From Bacteroides oleiciplenus YIT 12058 (GTDB lineage: Bacteria > Bacteroidota > Bacteroidia > Bacteroidales > Bacteroidaceae): 64,000 nt of DNA. Both the position numbers and the translations under genes were made by a program. Positions within the stretch are counted from its first letter, which is position 1; each line of letters starts with the position of its first letter. This document shows, piece by piece, positions 1-9,082 of the stretch. The notes below the pieces were generated by a model that made no database searches, had not been told where the DNA came from, and saw nothing but the letters and a program-made list of their open reading frames with translations. The stretch is from positions 1,562,816-1,626,815 of the forward strand of contig NZ_JH992940.1 of the NCBI RefSeq assembly GCF_000315485.1, given 5' to 3'.

Positions 1-60
1 TTGACGTTTAACCTGAATAATTCTGGAAGGTAATGCATTATATTGCTTACACTCTTTCAT
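1..60 (-). CDS. 5' end of an unidentified gene, cut by the window edge
   Basis: An ATG at position 60 on the minus strand opens a frame that stays open for 20 codons to the window edge (starts MKECKQYNAL). A Bacteroides-type -7 element (TATATTTG) lies 22 bp upstream, which makes a real gene start likely. Too little is visible to assign a family. It lies downstream of the aldolase terminator, so it appears to have its own promoter. Confidence 0.45.
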   Translation of the reverse strand, partial: MKECKQYNALPSRIIQVKRQ

Positions 61-81
61 ACAACTTAATTACATTTACCA

Positions 82-89
82 CAAATATA
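82..89 (-). promoter_or_regulatory. -7 promoter element of the edge gene
   Basis: Read on the minus strand the bases are TATATTTG, a match to the Bacteroides primary-sigma -7 consensus TAnnTTTG, 22 bp upstream of the ATG at position 60. No clear TTTG -33 element sits at the ideal spacing. Confidence 0.45.
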
Positions 90-134
90 GTCATTTTTTG
101 ATAAACCAACTCTTTTCAGACAAAATATTACCCG

Positions 135-208
135 GTAGTAATCAAGCAATTACTACTGGATAGTTCATTCACTATCACTAAGTAGTAAAGCCACTACCTA
201 TAGGTAGT
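135..208. repeat. Cluster of short dyads in a gene-free stretch
   Basis: The stretch 90-390 holds no gene. Within it, GTAGTAAT (135-142) and ATTACTAC (149-156) form a perfect 8-bp inverted repeat, and 193-208 is a perfect 16-bp palindrome (ACTACC-TATA-GGTAGT). TAGTAG-type words recur between and after them. They lie upstream of the edge gene, so they could be operator sites or a decayed palindromic repeat like the one at 57811-58000. Function is unknown. Confidence 0.4.
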
Positions 209-390
209 TTTTCAACCTAGTAGTTACTTCACCTGTTCAATTACCTCACCTTTACTTTTACAGAAACAAAAAAATAAAATAAATTGATAGCAGGATTTGG
301 CAGAATTGAAAAATACTATTAATCAAAAGTTATAATGAATTTAGCATATTCCGGCAAAAAACAGACTTGATTACTAAACGAGTATCAAAA

Positions 391-418
391 AAGGCTGCCC
401 TTTTTCAAGGGCAGCCTT
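391..418 (-). terminator. Intrinsic terminator of the aldolase gene
   Basis: A perfect 12-bp stem (AAGGCTGCCCTT / AAGGGCAGCCTT) with a 4-nt loop is followed on the minus strand by a T-rich run (the A run at 387-390). It sits 27 bp beyond the aldolase stop. Confidence 0.9.
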
Positions 419-445
419 CCATTTATATTCTAACAGACCTGTAGA

Positions 446-1450
446 TTATTCAGCCAATTTATTGTCTGAACCCAGCACGTTAAGGATTTTATGCATGTAC
501 AGTTTCTCCATGTTGTCACGAGCCGGACCAAGATACTTACGAGGGTCGAATTCTCCCGGTTTTTCAGCAAATACCTTACGAACTGCAGCAGTCATAGCCA
601 AGCGAGAGTCTGAGTCGATGTTGATCTTGCAAACTGCAGATTTAGCTGCTTTACGCAGTTCATCTTCAGGAATACCGATAGCTGCTTCCAGTTTGCCACC
701 ATATTTGTTGATAGTTTCAACTTCTTCCTGAGGAACTGAAGAAGAACCGTGCAGCACGATGGGGAATCCCGGAAGTTTCTCCATTACAGCATCCAATACT
801 TCGAATGCCAAAGGAGGAGGAACTAAACGACCTGTAGCCGGATCAACGTGACACTGTTCGGGTTTGAACTTGTAAGCACCATGAGAAGTACCGATTGAGA
901 TAGCCAAAGAGTCACAACCTGTGCGAGTAGCAAAGTCGATTACTTCTTCAGGGTCAGTATAAGTATGGTGTTCAGCAGAAACTTCATCTTCTACACCAGC
1001 CAAAACGCCAAGCTCGCCTTCTACAGTTACATCAAACTGATGAGCATATTCAACTACCTTCTTTGTCAAAGCAACGTTTTCTTCGTAAGGCAGGTGAGAA
1101 CCATCGATCATAACTGAAGAGAAACCTGAGTCGATACAGCTTTTGCAAGTCTCGAAAGTATCTCCATGGTCAAGGTGAAGAACGATTTCAGGATGTTTGC
1201 AGCCTAATTCTTTAGCATATTCCACAGCACCCTGAGCCATGTAACGCAACAGTGTAGCGTTAGCATACTGACGAGCACCCTTAGATACCTGAAGGATTAC
1301 CGGAGACTTTGTCTCAACTGCAGCTTTGATGATAGCCTGCATCTGTTCCATGTTGTTGAAGTTGAATGCAGGGATTGCATATCCACCCTTGATAGCCTTC
1401 GCAAACATTTCTCTTGTATTTACGAGACCCAAATCTTTGTAATTAACCAT
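446..1450 (-). CDS. fba: Class II fructose-bisphosphate aldolase
   Basis: A 334-residue cytoplasmic enzyme of glycolysis and gluconeogenesis that reversibly splits fructose 1,6-bisphosphate into glyceraldehyde 3-phosphate and dihydroxyacetone phosphate using a divalent metal. The class II barrel is recognisable throughout: AIPAFNFNNMEQ near the N terminus, the metal/catalytic segment HLDHGD near residue 92, the VMIDGSHLPYEENV strand, GTSHGAYKF with a metal-binding His, and VLHGSSSVP for the phosphate site. Length is normal for the longer class II form of Bacteroidetes. It has its own -7 element upstream and a strong terminator downstream, so it is probably monocistronic. Confidence 0.96.
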   Translation of the reverse strand: MVNYKDLGLVNTREMFAKAIKGGYAIPAFNFNNMEQMQAIIKAAVETKSPVILQVSKGARQYANATLLRYMAQGAVEYAKELGCKHPEIVLHLDHGDTFETCKSCIDSGFSSVMIDGSHLPYEENVALTKKVVEYAHQFDVTVEGELGVLAGVEDEVSAEHHTYTDPEEVIDFATRTGCDSLAISIGTSHGAYKFKPEQCHVDPATGRLVPPPLAFEVLDAVMEKLPGFPIVLHGSSSVPQEEVETINKYGGKLEAAIGIPEDELRKAAKSAVCKINIDSDSRLAMTAAVRKVFAEKPGEFDPRKYLGPARDNMEKLYMHKILNVLGSDNKLAE

Positions 1451-1489
1451 TTTGTTTAAAGTTTATTGTTAGTGAATGAAAATTCTACG

Positions 1490-1497
1490 CAAAAGTA
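1490..1497 (-). promoter_or_regulatory. -7 promoter element of the aldolase gene
   Basis: The minus strand reads TACTTTTG, matching TAnnTTTG, 39 bp upstream of the aldolase ATG. The -33 element is not obvious. Confidence 0.5.
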
Positions 1498-1680
1498 GTC
1501 ATTATCTTCCAAAAGAAAGAACAGGTCGGGAATAAATTATCGCTTCCTACCCGTCAAAACAATTCTCTTTTAAAGCTATTGGATGATTTTAACAGAATAT
1601 TGTAATCTCTATATTACAAACTCTTTTCATCTGTCGCTCTCATCCGCCCCTTTTGCATCTCTATTTTATATAACAAAAAA

Positions 1681-1707
1681 ACCGGAAAGCAAGTTTGGCT
1701 TTCCGGT
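1681..1707 (-). terminator. Intrinsic terminator of the endonuclease/phosphatase-fold gene
   Basis: A perfect 10-bp GC-rich stem (ACCGGAAAGC / GCTTTCCGGT) with a 7-nt loop is followed on the minus strand by a long T run (A run 1674-1680). It lies 26 bp after the stop codon at 1733. Confidence 0.88.
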
Positions 1708-1732
1708 CATCATTTACACATTATTATATATA

Positions 1733-2740
1733 CTACTTTTTCAAATAAATGATGGTAGGCAGATGGTCACTGTAGCCATTCAGCCATTCACGTCCACCAT
1801 GCGTACGCAACGGAGAACCTTTATATTTGCCATCCTGCTGAATAAGATATTCGCGGATGAACACTTCATTATGATCGTACTTCAAGCCTTTCTTAGCTTT
1901 CAGCAAAGGTTTGGAAATTACGATCTGGTCAAACAAGTTCCATTTACCACGATAGAGCAGGGTTCCCACCCCTTTATCTTCAAGAGTTTCCCACCAGGGA
2001 TTATAAAATTCGCCTTTCTTCACCTGTTTGGGATATTTGCGCGCACCCAATGCTTCCATACTTTCGTCCATAGGATCATCATTCATATCACCCATAACTA
2101 CCAGTTTCAACTTCTTATCTTCACGCATCAAAGAGTCCGTCAACGCCTTTACCTGCTTAGCAGCATGCACACGCACCGGAGACTTGGCACCACGGGAAGG
2201 CCAGTGATTCACAATAAAACAGATACGCTCACCTGCCATCTGTCCGTCCACAATGAGGAAACCACGCGTCAAATGTACCGTATCGCCTTCAAAGGGAGTG
2301 GAAAGCACCAGTTTGGAGTTGGTTACAGTGAACTGTGCCGGGTCGTATAGCAGAGCACAATCAATCCCCCGTTTGTCCGGTCCCTCATAATGCACAAATT
2401 TATAATTGGAAATAGCCGGCTGACTTACCAAATCCGTCAATACCCGGTTATTTTCAGCTTCCGCCACCCCAATCACGGCAGGACCTTCGGAAACCCTGTC
2501 ACGTGAAACCTCACTCAACACTTTGGCAAGGTTCTTCAACTTGGCTTCATACTTTTCAGCCGTCCAGGTGTAACTACCGGTAGGTAGAAATTCAAGATCA
2601 TTCTTGCCTGCATCATGAATCGTATCAAACAAGTTCTCAAGATTATAGAACGCGACGCTATACAAATTCCGTTCGTTCTGCTGAGCTCCTGCCGTCGTAA
2701 CACAGAGCCATAAGGAAAATAAGAAAAGTAGCTTCTTCAT
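1733..2740 (-). CDS. Secreted endonuclease/exonuclease/phosphatase family protein
   Basis: A 335-residue member of the EEP fold (DNase I-like; cleaves phosphodiester or phosphate-ester bonds with Mg2+). Visible motifs in order: AFYNLENLFD near the N terminus, GVAEAENNRVL with the metal-binding Glu, NHWPSRGA with a catalytic His, MGDMNDDP with the Asp/Asn pair, and SDHLP at the C terminus. I start at MKKLLFLF because it opens a clean signal peptide ending near AGAQ; an ATG eight codons earlier would put a non-hydrophobic tail in front of it. Export to periplasm or surface is therefore expected. The substrate (nucleic acid, lipid or sugar phosphate) cannot be read from sequence. Confidence 0.85.
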   Translation of the reverse strand: MKKLLFLFSLWLCVTTAGAQQNERNLYSVAFYNLENLFDTIHDAGKNDLEFLPTGSYTWTAEKYEAKLKNLAKVLSEVSRDRVSEGPAVIGVAEAENNRVLTDLVSQPAISNYKFVHYEGPDKRGIDCALLYDPAQFTVTNSKLVLSTPFEGDTVHLTRGFLIVDGQMAGERICFIVNHWPSRGAKSPVRVHAAKQVKALTDSLMREDKKLKLVVMGDMNDDPMDESMEALGARKYPKQVKKGEFYNPWWETLEDKGVGTLLYRGKWNLFDQIVISKPLLKAKKGLKYDHNEVFIREYLIQQDGKYKGSPLRTHGGREWLNGYSDHLPTIIYLKK

Positions 2741-2887
2741 GCTGGATATAAATTTAAATACCATGCAAAAATCTGAAATAAAAAGCGATAAACCTATTTT
2801 TTCAGGAAACTTTTTTCTGATTCACAGAAAAGCATTGCCTCTAAACAGGATAGACTGCGATTTAAACAAAAATAAATCTGAATTTAT

Positions 2888-2918
2888 TTTGTATTATCTG
2901 CGACTTACACTATCTTTG
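2888..2918 (+). promoter_or_regulatory. Promoter of the L31 gene
   Basis: TTTG at 2888-2891, a spacer of exactly 19 bp, then TATCTTTG at 2911-2918. This is a full match to the Bacteroides -33/-7 consensus, 79 bp upstream of the L31 ATG. Confidence 0.85.
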
Positions 2919-2997
2919 CGCTCTGAAAAATAAGACCATTACACTATTTATTACCAAAATAGTAACCGAATATAATAATTAAAAAACAAATATTGAA

Positions 2998-3252
2998 ATG
3001 AAAAAAGGTATTCATCCTGAAAATTACCGCCCGGTAGTATTCAAAGATATGTCTAATGGTGACATGTTTTTGTCTCGTTCAACTGTAAATACAAAAGAAA
3101 CCATCGAGTTTGAAGGTGAAACTTATCCGTTGGTAAAGATGGAAATCTCTAACACTTCTCACCCGTTCTACACTGGTAAGTCTACATTGGTAGATACAGC
3201 AGGTCGCGTTGATAAGTTCATGAGCCGCTACGGTGACCGCAAAAAGAAATAA
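2998..3252 (+). CDS. rpmE2: 50S ribosomal protein L31, type B
   Basis: An 84-residue ribosomal protein. It starts [15 protein letters not shown], contains STVNTKET and the conserved C-terminal segment [11 protein letters not shown]...[11 protein letters not shown], and ends in a basic tail. It lacks the zinc-binding Cys pairs of type A L31, so it is the zinc-free form. It stands alone between a consensus promoter and a strong terminator. Confidence 0.97.
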   Translation: MKKGIHPENYRPVVFKDMSNGDMFLSRSTVNTKETIEFEGETYPLVKMEISNTSHPFYTGKSTLVDTAGRVDKFMSRYGDRKKK

Positions 3253-3271
3253 TAGGCTTTCAAAAGAAGCT

Positions 3272-3306
3272 AAAAAAGGGAATCTTCAGAAAAGATTCCC
3301 TTTTTT
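3272..3306 (+). terminator. Intrinsic terminator of the L31 gene
   Basis: Stem GGGAATCTT / AAGATTCCC (3278-3286 and 3292-3300), flanked by six A on the left and six T on the right, 19 bp after the stop. Confidence 0.92.
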
Positions 3307-3447
3307 GTTACCATCAGACTAAGGAATGGAATAGGAAAATCCCTATCACTTCTTAGGGAAAAGAATAGGAAAGAGAGAAAACTCTTTCCTATTTTTGTAT
3401 CAGTAATTTTGATTACCGATCAATAGTGCGAACCATAAAAAATCAAT

Positions 3448-4968
3448 ATGAAACGTTTTATCACTTTTGCCATCCTTGCTGTAGTCCTCTCTACGGCAGG
3501 ATTTGCTGCCAAACAAAACGATTTGAGTGGCCAGATTGCCATAAAAGGCGAATTAAAACAAACATATGAAAACTATCCGGCAGGTACTCCAGTAGTTATT
3601 CGTAGAGTGGTAAAAATGAAAGCAACCGATAAAGTCGGTTCCGACATCTTTTATGCAGCCGAAATCAATGGTATACAGATAGCAATTCCAGCGGAAAGCA
3701 TGAAAACCGTTACCTTCCTGCCTCCCGAAACCAATCAGGAGTTTTGGCAACAAATGTATCTGAAGCAGCATCTGTATGAATACTTTCATCAATATGGATA
3801 CCACACTAAACTACGCCAGGAAGTGGACGAGGAATGTCGGGATTATCTGTACAAGTTAGAAGACATCGGCTATGAAGACGACTTCACCACCTCATACGTG
3901 CAGAATATCTTCGCGAAACTAACCGCCACGGGCATTGATCCTAATCGCAACGAACGATTGAATGTACGTGTCATCCAATCTCCCGAGCCGGATGCTTATA
4001 TGCTGCCCAACGGGACCATGCTCATCAGCACCGGCTTGCTCTGTACTCTTGATTCGGAAGATGAACTCGCCGCAGTCATTGCCAGTGAAATGGCTCACTT
4101 TGTATTGGACCATCAGATTAATAATATTTATCGTGCCGAGCGCCGTGCCAAACGAGCAGCATTCTGGGGCACAGTACTTGCCGTTACGGCCGAAGTAGCT
4201 CTGGATGTTGCATATTGGGACGATGACGACACTGCTTTAGGTGTAAGTGCCGTAGCCAGCATCGGAAGTATTGCCGCTCTATTGAATGTCAATGTGATTA
4301 ACCGTTTGGGAATGAAATACAAGAATAATCAGGAATATGCAGCCGACAGGGTTGCCCGTGAATTGCTGGCATTCAAAGGAATGAATCCAGACGGTTTATC
4401 TTCCGCGCTTGCCAAAATTATCGGATTCTATAGTATGCAGAACCGTAGCGATAACCTGCTCCGGTATGGCAGTGTCGACAACCTGAGAAAACGAATAGAA
4501 AAGTCTGGTGAAGCAGAGAGTCAGAGCAGCCGTCCTTACCTCAGGACCATGTCGGATGTCGTGACTTTCAATGCTGCCATGAATATGGCAGACCAGCGCT
4601 ATGATGACGCAATACGGCTAGTCCAGAAGAACATTAACAACAACCTCGTTTCAGATCATGATTATATTATCCTGGTAAAATCTCAAATGGCGCTTTATAA
4701 TACGGAAGAAGTGAATGAAGAATGTGCTACCCTGCTTTGGCAAGCCAGAGAACTGGCAGGAGATAATCCCAATCTCGACATATATAAACAGGAAATCCTA
4801 TTGCTTATGCGCATGAATAAACAAGCAAAAGCCGCCAGTACACTGAAAGAATATTTAGGTCTGCTTTCCCGCTATCAAAAACAGGGTGTGCAAGCAGAAG
4901 ACGAAGAGTGGGCAAACAAAGAAATTAATTGGGCAAATCAATTATTAAACAAAATCAGTAGACTATAG
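3448..4968 (+). CDS. Secreted M48-like metalloprotease homologue with an altered zinc motif
   Basis: A 506-residue exported protein (signal peptide MKRFITFAILAVVLSTAGFA). Residues 150-350 have the layout of the M48 (HtpX/BepA-like) family: MLPNGTMLISTGLL, the active-site helix, a hydrophobic stretch at 236-285 and the third-ligand segment QEYAAD (Glu296, Asp300). The canonical HExxH reads SEMAH here (residues 213-217; AGT at 4084-4086), so the first zinc-binding His is Ser while the catalytic Glu and second His remain. It may be an inactive protease acting as a scaffold or chaperone, or it may bind metal differently. The C-terminal 150 residues are helical and repeat-like, as in BepA-type proteins. 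It stands alone; its 3' end converges on gcvT. Confidence 0.8.
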   Translation: MKRFITFAILAVVLSTAGFAAKQNDLSGQIAIKGELKQTYENYPAGTPVVIRRVVKMKATDKVGSDIFYAAEINGIQIAIPAESMKTVTFLPPETNQEFWQQMYLKQHLYEYFHQYGYHTKLRQEVDEECRDYLYKLEDIGYEDDFTTSYVQNIFAKLTATGIDPNRNERLNVRVIQSPEPDAYMLPNGTMLISTGLLCTLDSEDELAAVIASEMAHFVLDHQINNIYRAERRAKRAAFWGTVLAVTAEVALDVAYWDDDDTALGVSAVASIGSIAALLNVNVINRLGMKYKNNQEYAADRVARELLAFKGMNPDGLSSALAKIIGFYSMQNRSDNLLRYGSVDNLRKRIEKSGEAESQSSRPYLRTMSDVVTFNAAMNMADQRYDDAIRLVQKNINNNLVSDHDYIILVKSQMALYNTEEVNEECATLLWQARELAGDNPNLDIYKQEILLLMRMNKQAKAASTLKEYLGLLSRYQKQGVQAEDEEWANKEINWANQLLNKISRL

Positions 4969-4976
4969 AATATAAC

Positions 4977-5009
4977 AAGGGCACCCGGATTACCAATCCA
5001 GATGCCCTT
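4977..5009. terminator. Bidirectional terminator between the M48-like gene and gcvT
   Basis: An imperfect stem pairs AAGGGCA...GGATT with AATCC...TGCCCTT around an ACC loop, with two C.A mismatches. It sits between two convergent stop codons. Confidence 0.7.
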
Positions 5010-5032
5010 ATACTTTAATACGATTCTATTAT

Positions 5033-6118
5033 TTACTTGCGGAATGGCGGACGAACCACCACAGCTTTCAGCTTACGCCCGCGCATATCAATACAAATCT
5101 CCGTACCTACTTTGCTATATTCCGGTTTTACGTATCCCATGCCGATGCCAATCTTACGGGTTGGCGACATGGTGCCCGAAGTAACCACACCTATAGCTTC
5201 ACCATCTGCACTGAATAATTCGTATCCATGACGCGGAATACCACGGTCCACCATTTCAAAACCTACCAGCTTACGGACAGTGCCTTCTGTCTTTTGCTTC
5301 TCCAATACCGGGCGATTGGTAAAGTTCTTATTTTCCACAAACTTGGTAATCCAACCTAATCCAGCTTCAATGGGCGATGTCGTATCATCCAGATCATTAC
5401 CGTACAGGCAGAAACCCATTTCCAAACGAAGCGTATCGCGTGCACCCAGACCGATTGGCTTTATACCAAATTCTTCACCTGCCTCAAACACGGCATCCCA
5501 AATCTTCCTGGCAGCTTCAGGGTAGAAGTAAAGTTCAAAACCGCCTGCACCGGTATAGCCTGTATTGGAAATAATCACGTCTTTCTCACCGGCAAACTCA
5601 CCATGAGTGAAGGTGTAATAGGGAAGTGACGATAAATCAATACTTGTCAGTTTCTGCAATGCAAGAATGGCTTTCGGTCCCTGCACAGCAAGCTGAGCCA
5701 TATGTTCGGAAGCATTCTCCAGCTCGGCACCTTCAGTATTATGCGAAACGCACCAGTTCCAGTCTTTCTCTATGTTCGAGGCGTTCACTACCAACAGGTA
5801 TTTCTCCGGCTCATAATGATAGACCAGCAAGTCATCCACAATGCCGCCATCCTCATTTGGGAAACAGGTGTATTGCACCTTACCCGGAGTCAGGGCAGCT
5901 ACATTGTTAGAAGTCACTTTCTGAAGAAAAGCCAGCGCATTCGGACCTTTCACCCAGAACTCTCCCATGTGGGACACATCAAATACACCGACAGCATTAC
6001 AAACTGTCAGATGTTCATCAATGATACCGGAATATTCTATCGGCATATTGTATCCCGCAAACTCATGCATCTTAGCACCCAGCGAGATATGGTTTTCAGT
6101 AAACGGAGTGGTTTTCAT
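5033..6118 (-). CDS. gcvT: Glycine cleavage system aminomethyltransferase (T protein)
   Basis: A 361-residue enzyme that moves the methylene group from aminomethyl-lipoyl H protein to tetrahydrofolate, releasing ammonia. Visible family features: [13 protein letters not shown] near the N terminus, [15 protein letters not shown], the folate/active-site region [45 protein letters not shown], and a C-terminal domain with [17 protein letters not shown]. Length is typical. It follows pepT by 19 bp and is probably cotranscribed with it. The gcvP and gcvH genes are not in the window. Confidence 0.96.
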   Translation of the reverse strand: MKTTPFTENHISLGAKMHEFAGYNMPIEYSGIIDEHLTVCNAVGVFDVSHMGEFWVKGPNALAFLQKVTSNNVAALTPGKVQYTCFPNEDGGIVDDLLVYHYEPEKYLLVVNASNIEKDWNWCVSHNTEGAELENASEHMAQLAVQGPKAILALQKLTSIDLSSLPYYTFTHGEFAGEKDVIISNTGYTGAGGFELYFYPEAARKIWDAVFEAGEEFGIKPIGLGARDTLRLEMGFCLYGNDLDDTTSPIEAGLGWITKFVENKNFTNRPVLEKQKTEGTVRKLVGFEMVDRGIPRHGYELFSADGEAIGVVTSGTMSPTRKIGIGMGYVKPEYSKVGTEICIDMRGRKLKAVVVRPPFRK

Positions 6119-6137
6119 GTTTTAAGGTATTGAATTA

Positions 6138-7361
6138 TTATTTAGCAGCAACAAGTTCGGCAATCTTCACGATAACGTTCATCGCTTTCTCCATGTTCTG
6201 GATAGGAATGAACTCATACCGTCCGTGGAAGTTCAGACCACCCGCAAAAATATTGGGACAGGGCAAACCCTTAAAAGATAGTTGCGCACCATCCGTACCA
6301 CCACGAATTGGTTTTACGTTCGGCTTCACGCCTACAGCTTCCATTGCGGCAAAAGCAGTATCGATGATATGCATCACGGGCTCAATCTTCTCACGCATAT
6401 TATAGTATTGGTCGCGAAGCTCAAGCTTGGCAGTACCTTCACCATATTCAGCATTGATTTTCTGAACAAACTGTTCCATCTCTTTCTTACGAGTTTCAAA
6501 ACGAGCACGGTCATGGTCACGAATGATATAGGCAACCGTAGTCTGCTCCACATCACCGTTAAAGCTGATGAGATGATAGAAACCTTCATACCCCTCGGTA
6601 TGCTCCGGCGTTTCATGACCGGGTAGCATAGCACAGAAACGGTTAGCCACACGAATAGAATTAATCATCTTATTCTTAGCATAACCCGGATGCACGTTGC
6701 GGCCTTTAAAAGTTATCTTGGCAGACGCTGCATTGAAGTTCTCAAACTCTAATTCACCGGCTTCACCGCCATCCATTGTATAAGCCCAGTCGCAACCGAA
6801 CTTCTCTACAATAAATTTATGCGCTCCCAATCCGATTTCCTCATCCGGATTAAAGCCGATACGAATTTTGCCATGCTTGATTTCGGGATGCTCTTTCAGA
6901 TATACGATTGCAGAAACAATCTCTGCGATACCGGCTTTATCATCTGCCCCCAGCAATGTTTTGCCATTTGTCACAATAAGATCTTCACCTTTATGATCCA
7001 ATAATTCGGGAAACTGCTCGGGAGAAAGAACGACCTTCTCTTCTTCGCAAAGCACGATGTCCGAACCGTCATAGTTTTGAACGATGCGGGGTGACACATC
7101 CTTGCCACTCATATCGGGACTGGTATCCATGTGTGCGATAAAGCCAATGGAAGGTACCGGTTTATCAATATTGGCCGGAAGTGTGGCAAACAAATAGCCA
7201 TGTTCATCCAACGTTATGTCTTCCAGACCTAAAGATTCTAATTCTTCTTTCAGATACCTGGCAAATACCATTTGCCCCGGAGTACTTGGAGTCACCTCAG
7301 TCTCTTCACTGGACTGGGTGTCAAAGCTTACATACTTCAAAAAACGTTCTACTAAAGCCAT
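6138..7361 (-). CDS. pepT: Peptidase T (tripeptide aminopeptidase)
   Basis: A 407-residue cytoplasmic M20-family di-zinc aminopeptidase that removes N-terminal residues from tripeptides. Zinc and catalytic motifs are intact: HMDTSPD (zinc His and Asp), [13 protein letters not shown] (bridging Asp), [12 protein letters not shown] (catalytic Glu plus zinc Glu), and a C-terminal zinc His within [11 protein letters not shown]. The central lid domain begins after [12 protein letters not shown]. Length and start match the family. A weak -7-like TACCTTTA lies about 65 bp upstream, and gcvT follows 19 bp downstream. Confidence 0.95.
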   Translation of the reverse strand: MALVERFLKYVSFDTQSSEETEVTPSTPGQMVFARYLKEELESLGLEDITLDEHGYLFATLPANIDKPVPSIGFIAHMDTSPDMSGKDVSPRIVQNYDGSDIVLCEEEKVVLSPEQFPELLDHKGEDLIVTNGKTLLGADDKAGIAEIVSAIVYLKEHPEIKHGKIRIGFNPDEEIGLGAHKFIVEKFGCDWAYTMDGGEAGELEFENFNAASAKITFKGRNVHPGYAKNKMINSIRVANRFCAMLPGHETPEHTEGYEGFYHLISFNGDVEQTTVAYIIRDHDRARFETRKKEMEQFVQKINAEYGEGTAKLELRDQYYNMREKIEPVMHIIDTAFAAMEAVGVKPNVKPIRGGTDGAQLSFKGLPCPNIFAGGLNFHGRYEFIPIQNMEKAMNVIVKIAELVAAK

Positions 7362-7433
7362 ATTAATAATGTTTTAATGTGATAATGTGCCAATATGTTC
7401 ACATCAGCACATCATGTTCTGCCGTAAAGGTAG

Positions 7434-7475
7434 AAAAAGGGGCGTGAATAGCCAAGCAATTCACGCCCCTTTTTA
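7434..7475 (-). terminator. Intrinsic terminator of the PurF-like gene
   Basis: A perfect 11-bp stem, GGGGCGTGAAT (7439-7449) with ATTCACGCCCC (7459-7469), flanked by A5 and T5, so it can act in either direction. It lies 25 bp beyond the PurF-like stop. Confidence 0.9.
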
Positions 7476-7499
7476 CAAAATGTTAGTATTTGGAGTTAC

Positions 7500-8912
7500 T
7501 TAGAAGCAACTGCTACCATCAAAACAATGCGTACAAACCTTACATTTAGGCAACCCAATGGCTTCAACCAAAGTTTCTAGTGTATTAAACTTCAGAGTAG
7601 TAAGCCCGAAACGTTCGGCAATGATGCTGACCATCTTCTCATATTCCGGAGAACCGGTGGTGGCATACTTTTCCAGATTCTTATCCGCATCTCCTTCCAA
7701 TTCTTCAATAATACGCCGGGTAATCAGTTCCAGCGGACTCTTGGAAGCCGTAAAGCCAACAAACGGACATGCATAAATCAACGGAGGACAAGCAATACGA
7801 ATATGTACTTCTTTTGCACCATATTCATATAGCACTTTCACATTATCACGAAGCTGCGTACCACGCACAATCGAGTCATCGCAGAACAACACCCGCTTGC
7901 CTTCCAGCATAGCGCGGTTCGGTATCAGTTTCATCTTTGCCACCAACGAGCGCATTTCCTGCTTGCTGGGAGTAAAGCTACGCGGCCATGTCGGCGTATA
8001 TTTAGAAATAGCACGATGATAAGGCACCCCTTTTCCTTCGGCATATCCCAGTGCCATACCTACACCGGAATCGGGAATGCCACAGGCACAATCTACCTCG
8101 GAATCATCCCGTTGCCCCATCTTCAAACCACTGGTAAAACGCACATCTTCCACATTGCGACCTTCATAGCAAGAAGTAGGGAAACCGTAATACACCCACA
8201 GGAACGAGCAAATCTGCATTTTCTCCTCTGGTTTCCTCAGTTGTTCCACCCCATCAGCAGTCAAGCGAACAATTTCACCCGGACCGAGATAACGGTCTAT
8301 TTCATAATCCAGATTCGGAAAACTGCTTGATTCGCTGGTTGCAGCATATGCACCGTTTTTCCGTCCGATGACGATTGGAGTACGCCCCCATTTATCACGG
8401 GCTGCAATAATGCTACCATCTTCCAACAACAACAGCATAGAACAAGACCCTTTGACACGGTGGAAAACATTTTCTATACCTTCTACAAAGTTTCTGCCTT
8501 GTATAATAAGTAATGAGATAAGTTCAGTTTGATTGGTATTGCCGGAACTGAGTTCGGCGAAGTGCATGTTTTGAGAGAGTAGTTCCGCTTCTATTTCTTC
8601 CAGATTTACTATTTTGGCTACCGTAGCGATGGCGAAGCGTCCGAGGTGGGAGTTGATAATGATAGGTTGAGGGTCCGTGTCACTGATGATTCCTATGCCT
8701 GCGTTTCCTTTGAATTTGTCCAGTTCGTCTTCAAACTTGGTTCGGAAATACGTGCTTTCCAGATTGTGAATGGATCGGGCAAACATGTCTTCTTCTGCAT
8801 CATACGTGGCAAGCCCGCCCCTCTTAGTTCCTAAATGTGAATTATAATCTGTACCGTAAAATAAGTCCGTCACACAGCTCGCTTTGGAGACTGTCCCGAA
8901 AAATCCTCCCAT
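7500..8912 (-). CDS. PurF-like phosphoribosyltransferase with a degenerate glutaminase domain
   Basis: A 470-residue homologue of amidophosphoribosyltransferase, the first enzyme of purine synthesis. I start at MGGFFGT rather than 23 codons upstream because a -7 promoter element lies inside the longer frame. The C-terminal phosphoribosyltransferase half is well kept: PDSGVGMALGYAEG, and the PRPP loop DDSIVRGT at 345-352. Cysteines at 235, 382 and 457/460/463 resemble the iron-sulfur ligands of the Bacillus-type enzyme. The N-terminal half lacks the nucleophile: where PurF has Cys-Gly after processing, this has Gly-Gly. The Arg and HNGN motifs of the glutamine site are also replaced (ISDTD near 76-80, ATVAK near 96-100). 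It may use free ammonia, another amine or another amidotransferase, or have a regulatory role. Confidence 0.82.
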   Translation of the reverse strand: MGGFFGTVSKASCVTDLFYGTDYNSHLGTKRGGLATYDAEEDMFARSIHNLESTYFRTKFEDELDKFKGNAGIGIISDTDPQPIIINSHLGRFAIATVAKIVNLEEIEAELLSQNMHFAELSSGNTNQTELISLLIIQGRNFVEGIENVFHRVKGSCSMLLLLEDGSIIAARDKWGRTPIVIGRKNGAYAATSESSSFPNLDYEIDRYLGPGEIVRLTADGVEQLRKPEEKMQICSFLWVYYGFPTSCYEGRNVEDVRFTSGLKMGQRDDSEVDCACGIPDSGVGMALGYAEGKGVPYHRAISKYTPTWPRSFTPSKQEMRSLVAKMKLIPNRAMLEGKRVLFCDDSIVRGTQLRDNVKVLYEYGAKEVHIRIACPPLIYACPFVGFTASKSPLELITRRIIEELEGDADKNLEKYATTGSPEYEKMVSIIAERFGLTTLKFNTLETLVEAIGLPKCKVCTHCFDGSSCF

Positions 8913-8953
8913 AAATTCCTTATATTTATTATTGATTTTAGTATTGACGGGCA

Positions 8954-8961
8954 CAAAGGTA
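8954..8961 (-). promoter_or_regulatory. -7 promoter element of the PurF-like gene; decides its start
   Basis: The minus strand reads TACCTTTG, matching TAnnTTTG, 41 bp upstream of the ATG at 8912. It falls inside the longer possible frame beginning at 8981, so the shorter start is preferred. Confidence 0.6.
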
Positions 8962-9082
8962 CAAAGAAGTTTCTTCTCCACGTTACTTTCCGACGAGACA
9001 ATTTCTAAAAAAACTTATTTTTATGCACATTTCCGAACACCGGATTAGACATTTTGTTTAGTTCGCAGATAAAATAATTTAT

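Noticed and set aside
1583..2350. 255-codon plus-strand frame
   Set aside because: Antisense to the endonuclease/phosphatase-fold gene and crosses its terminator.
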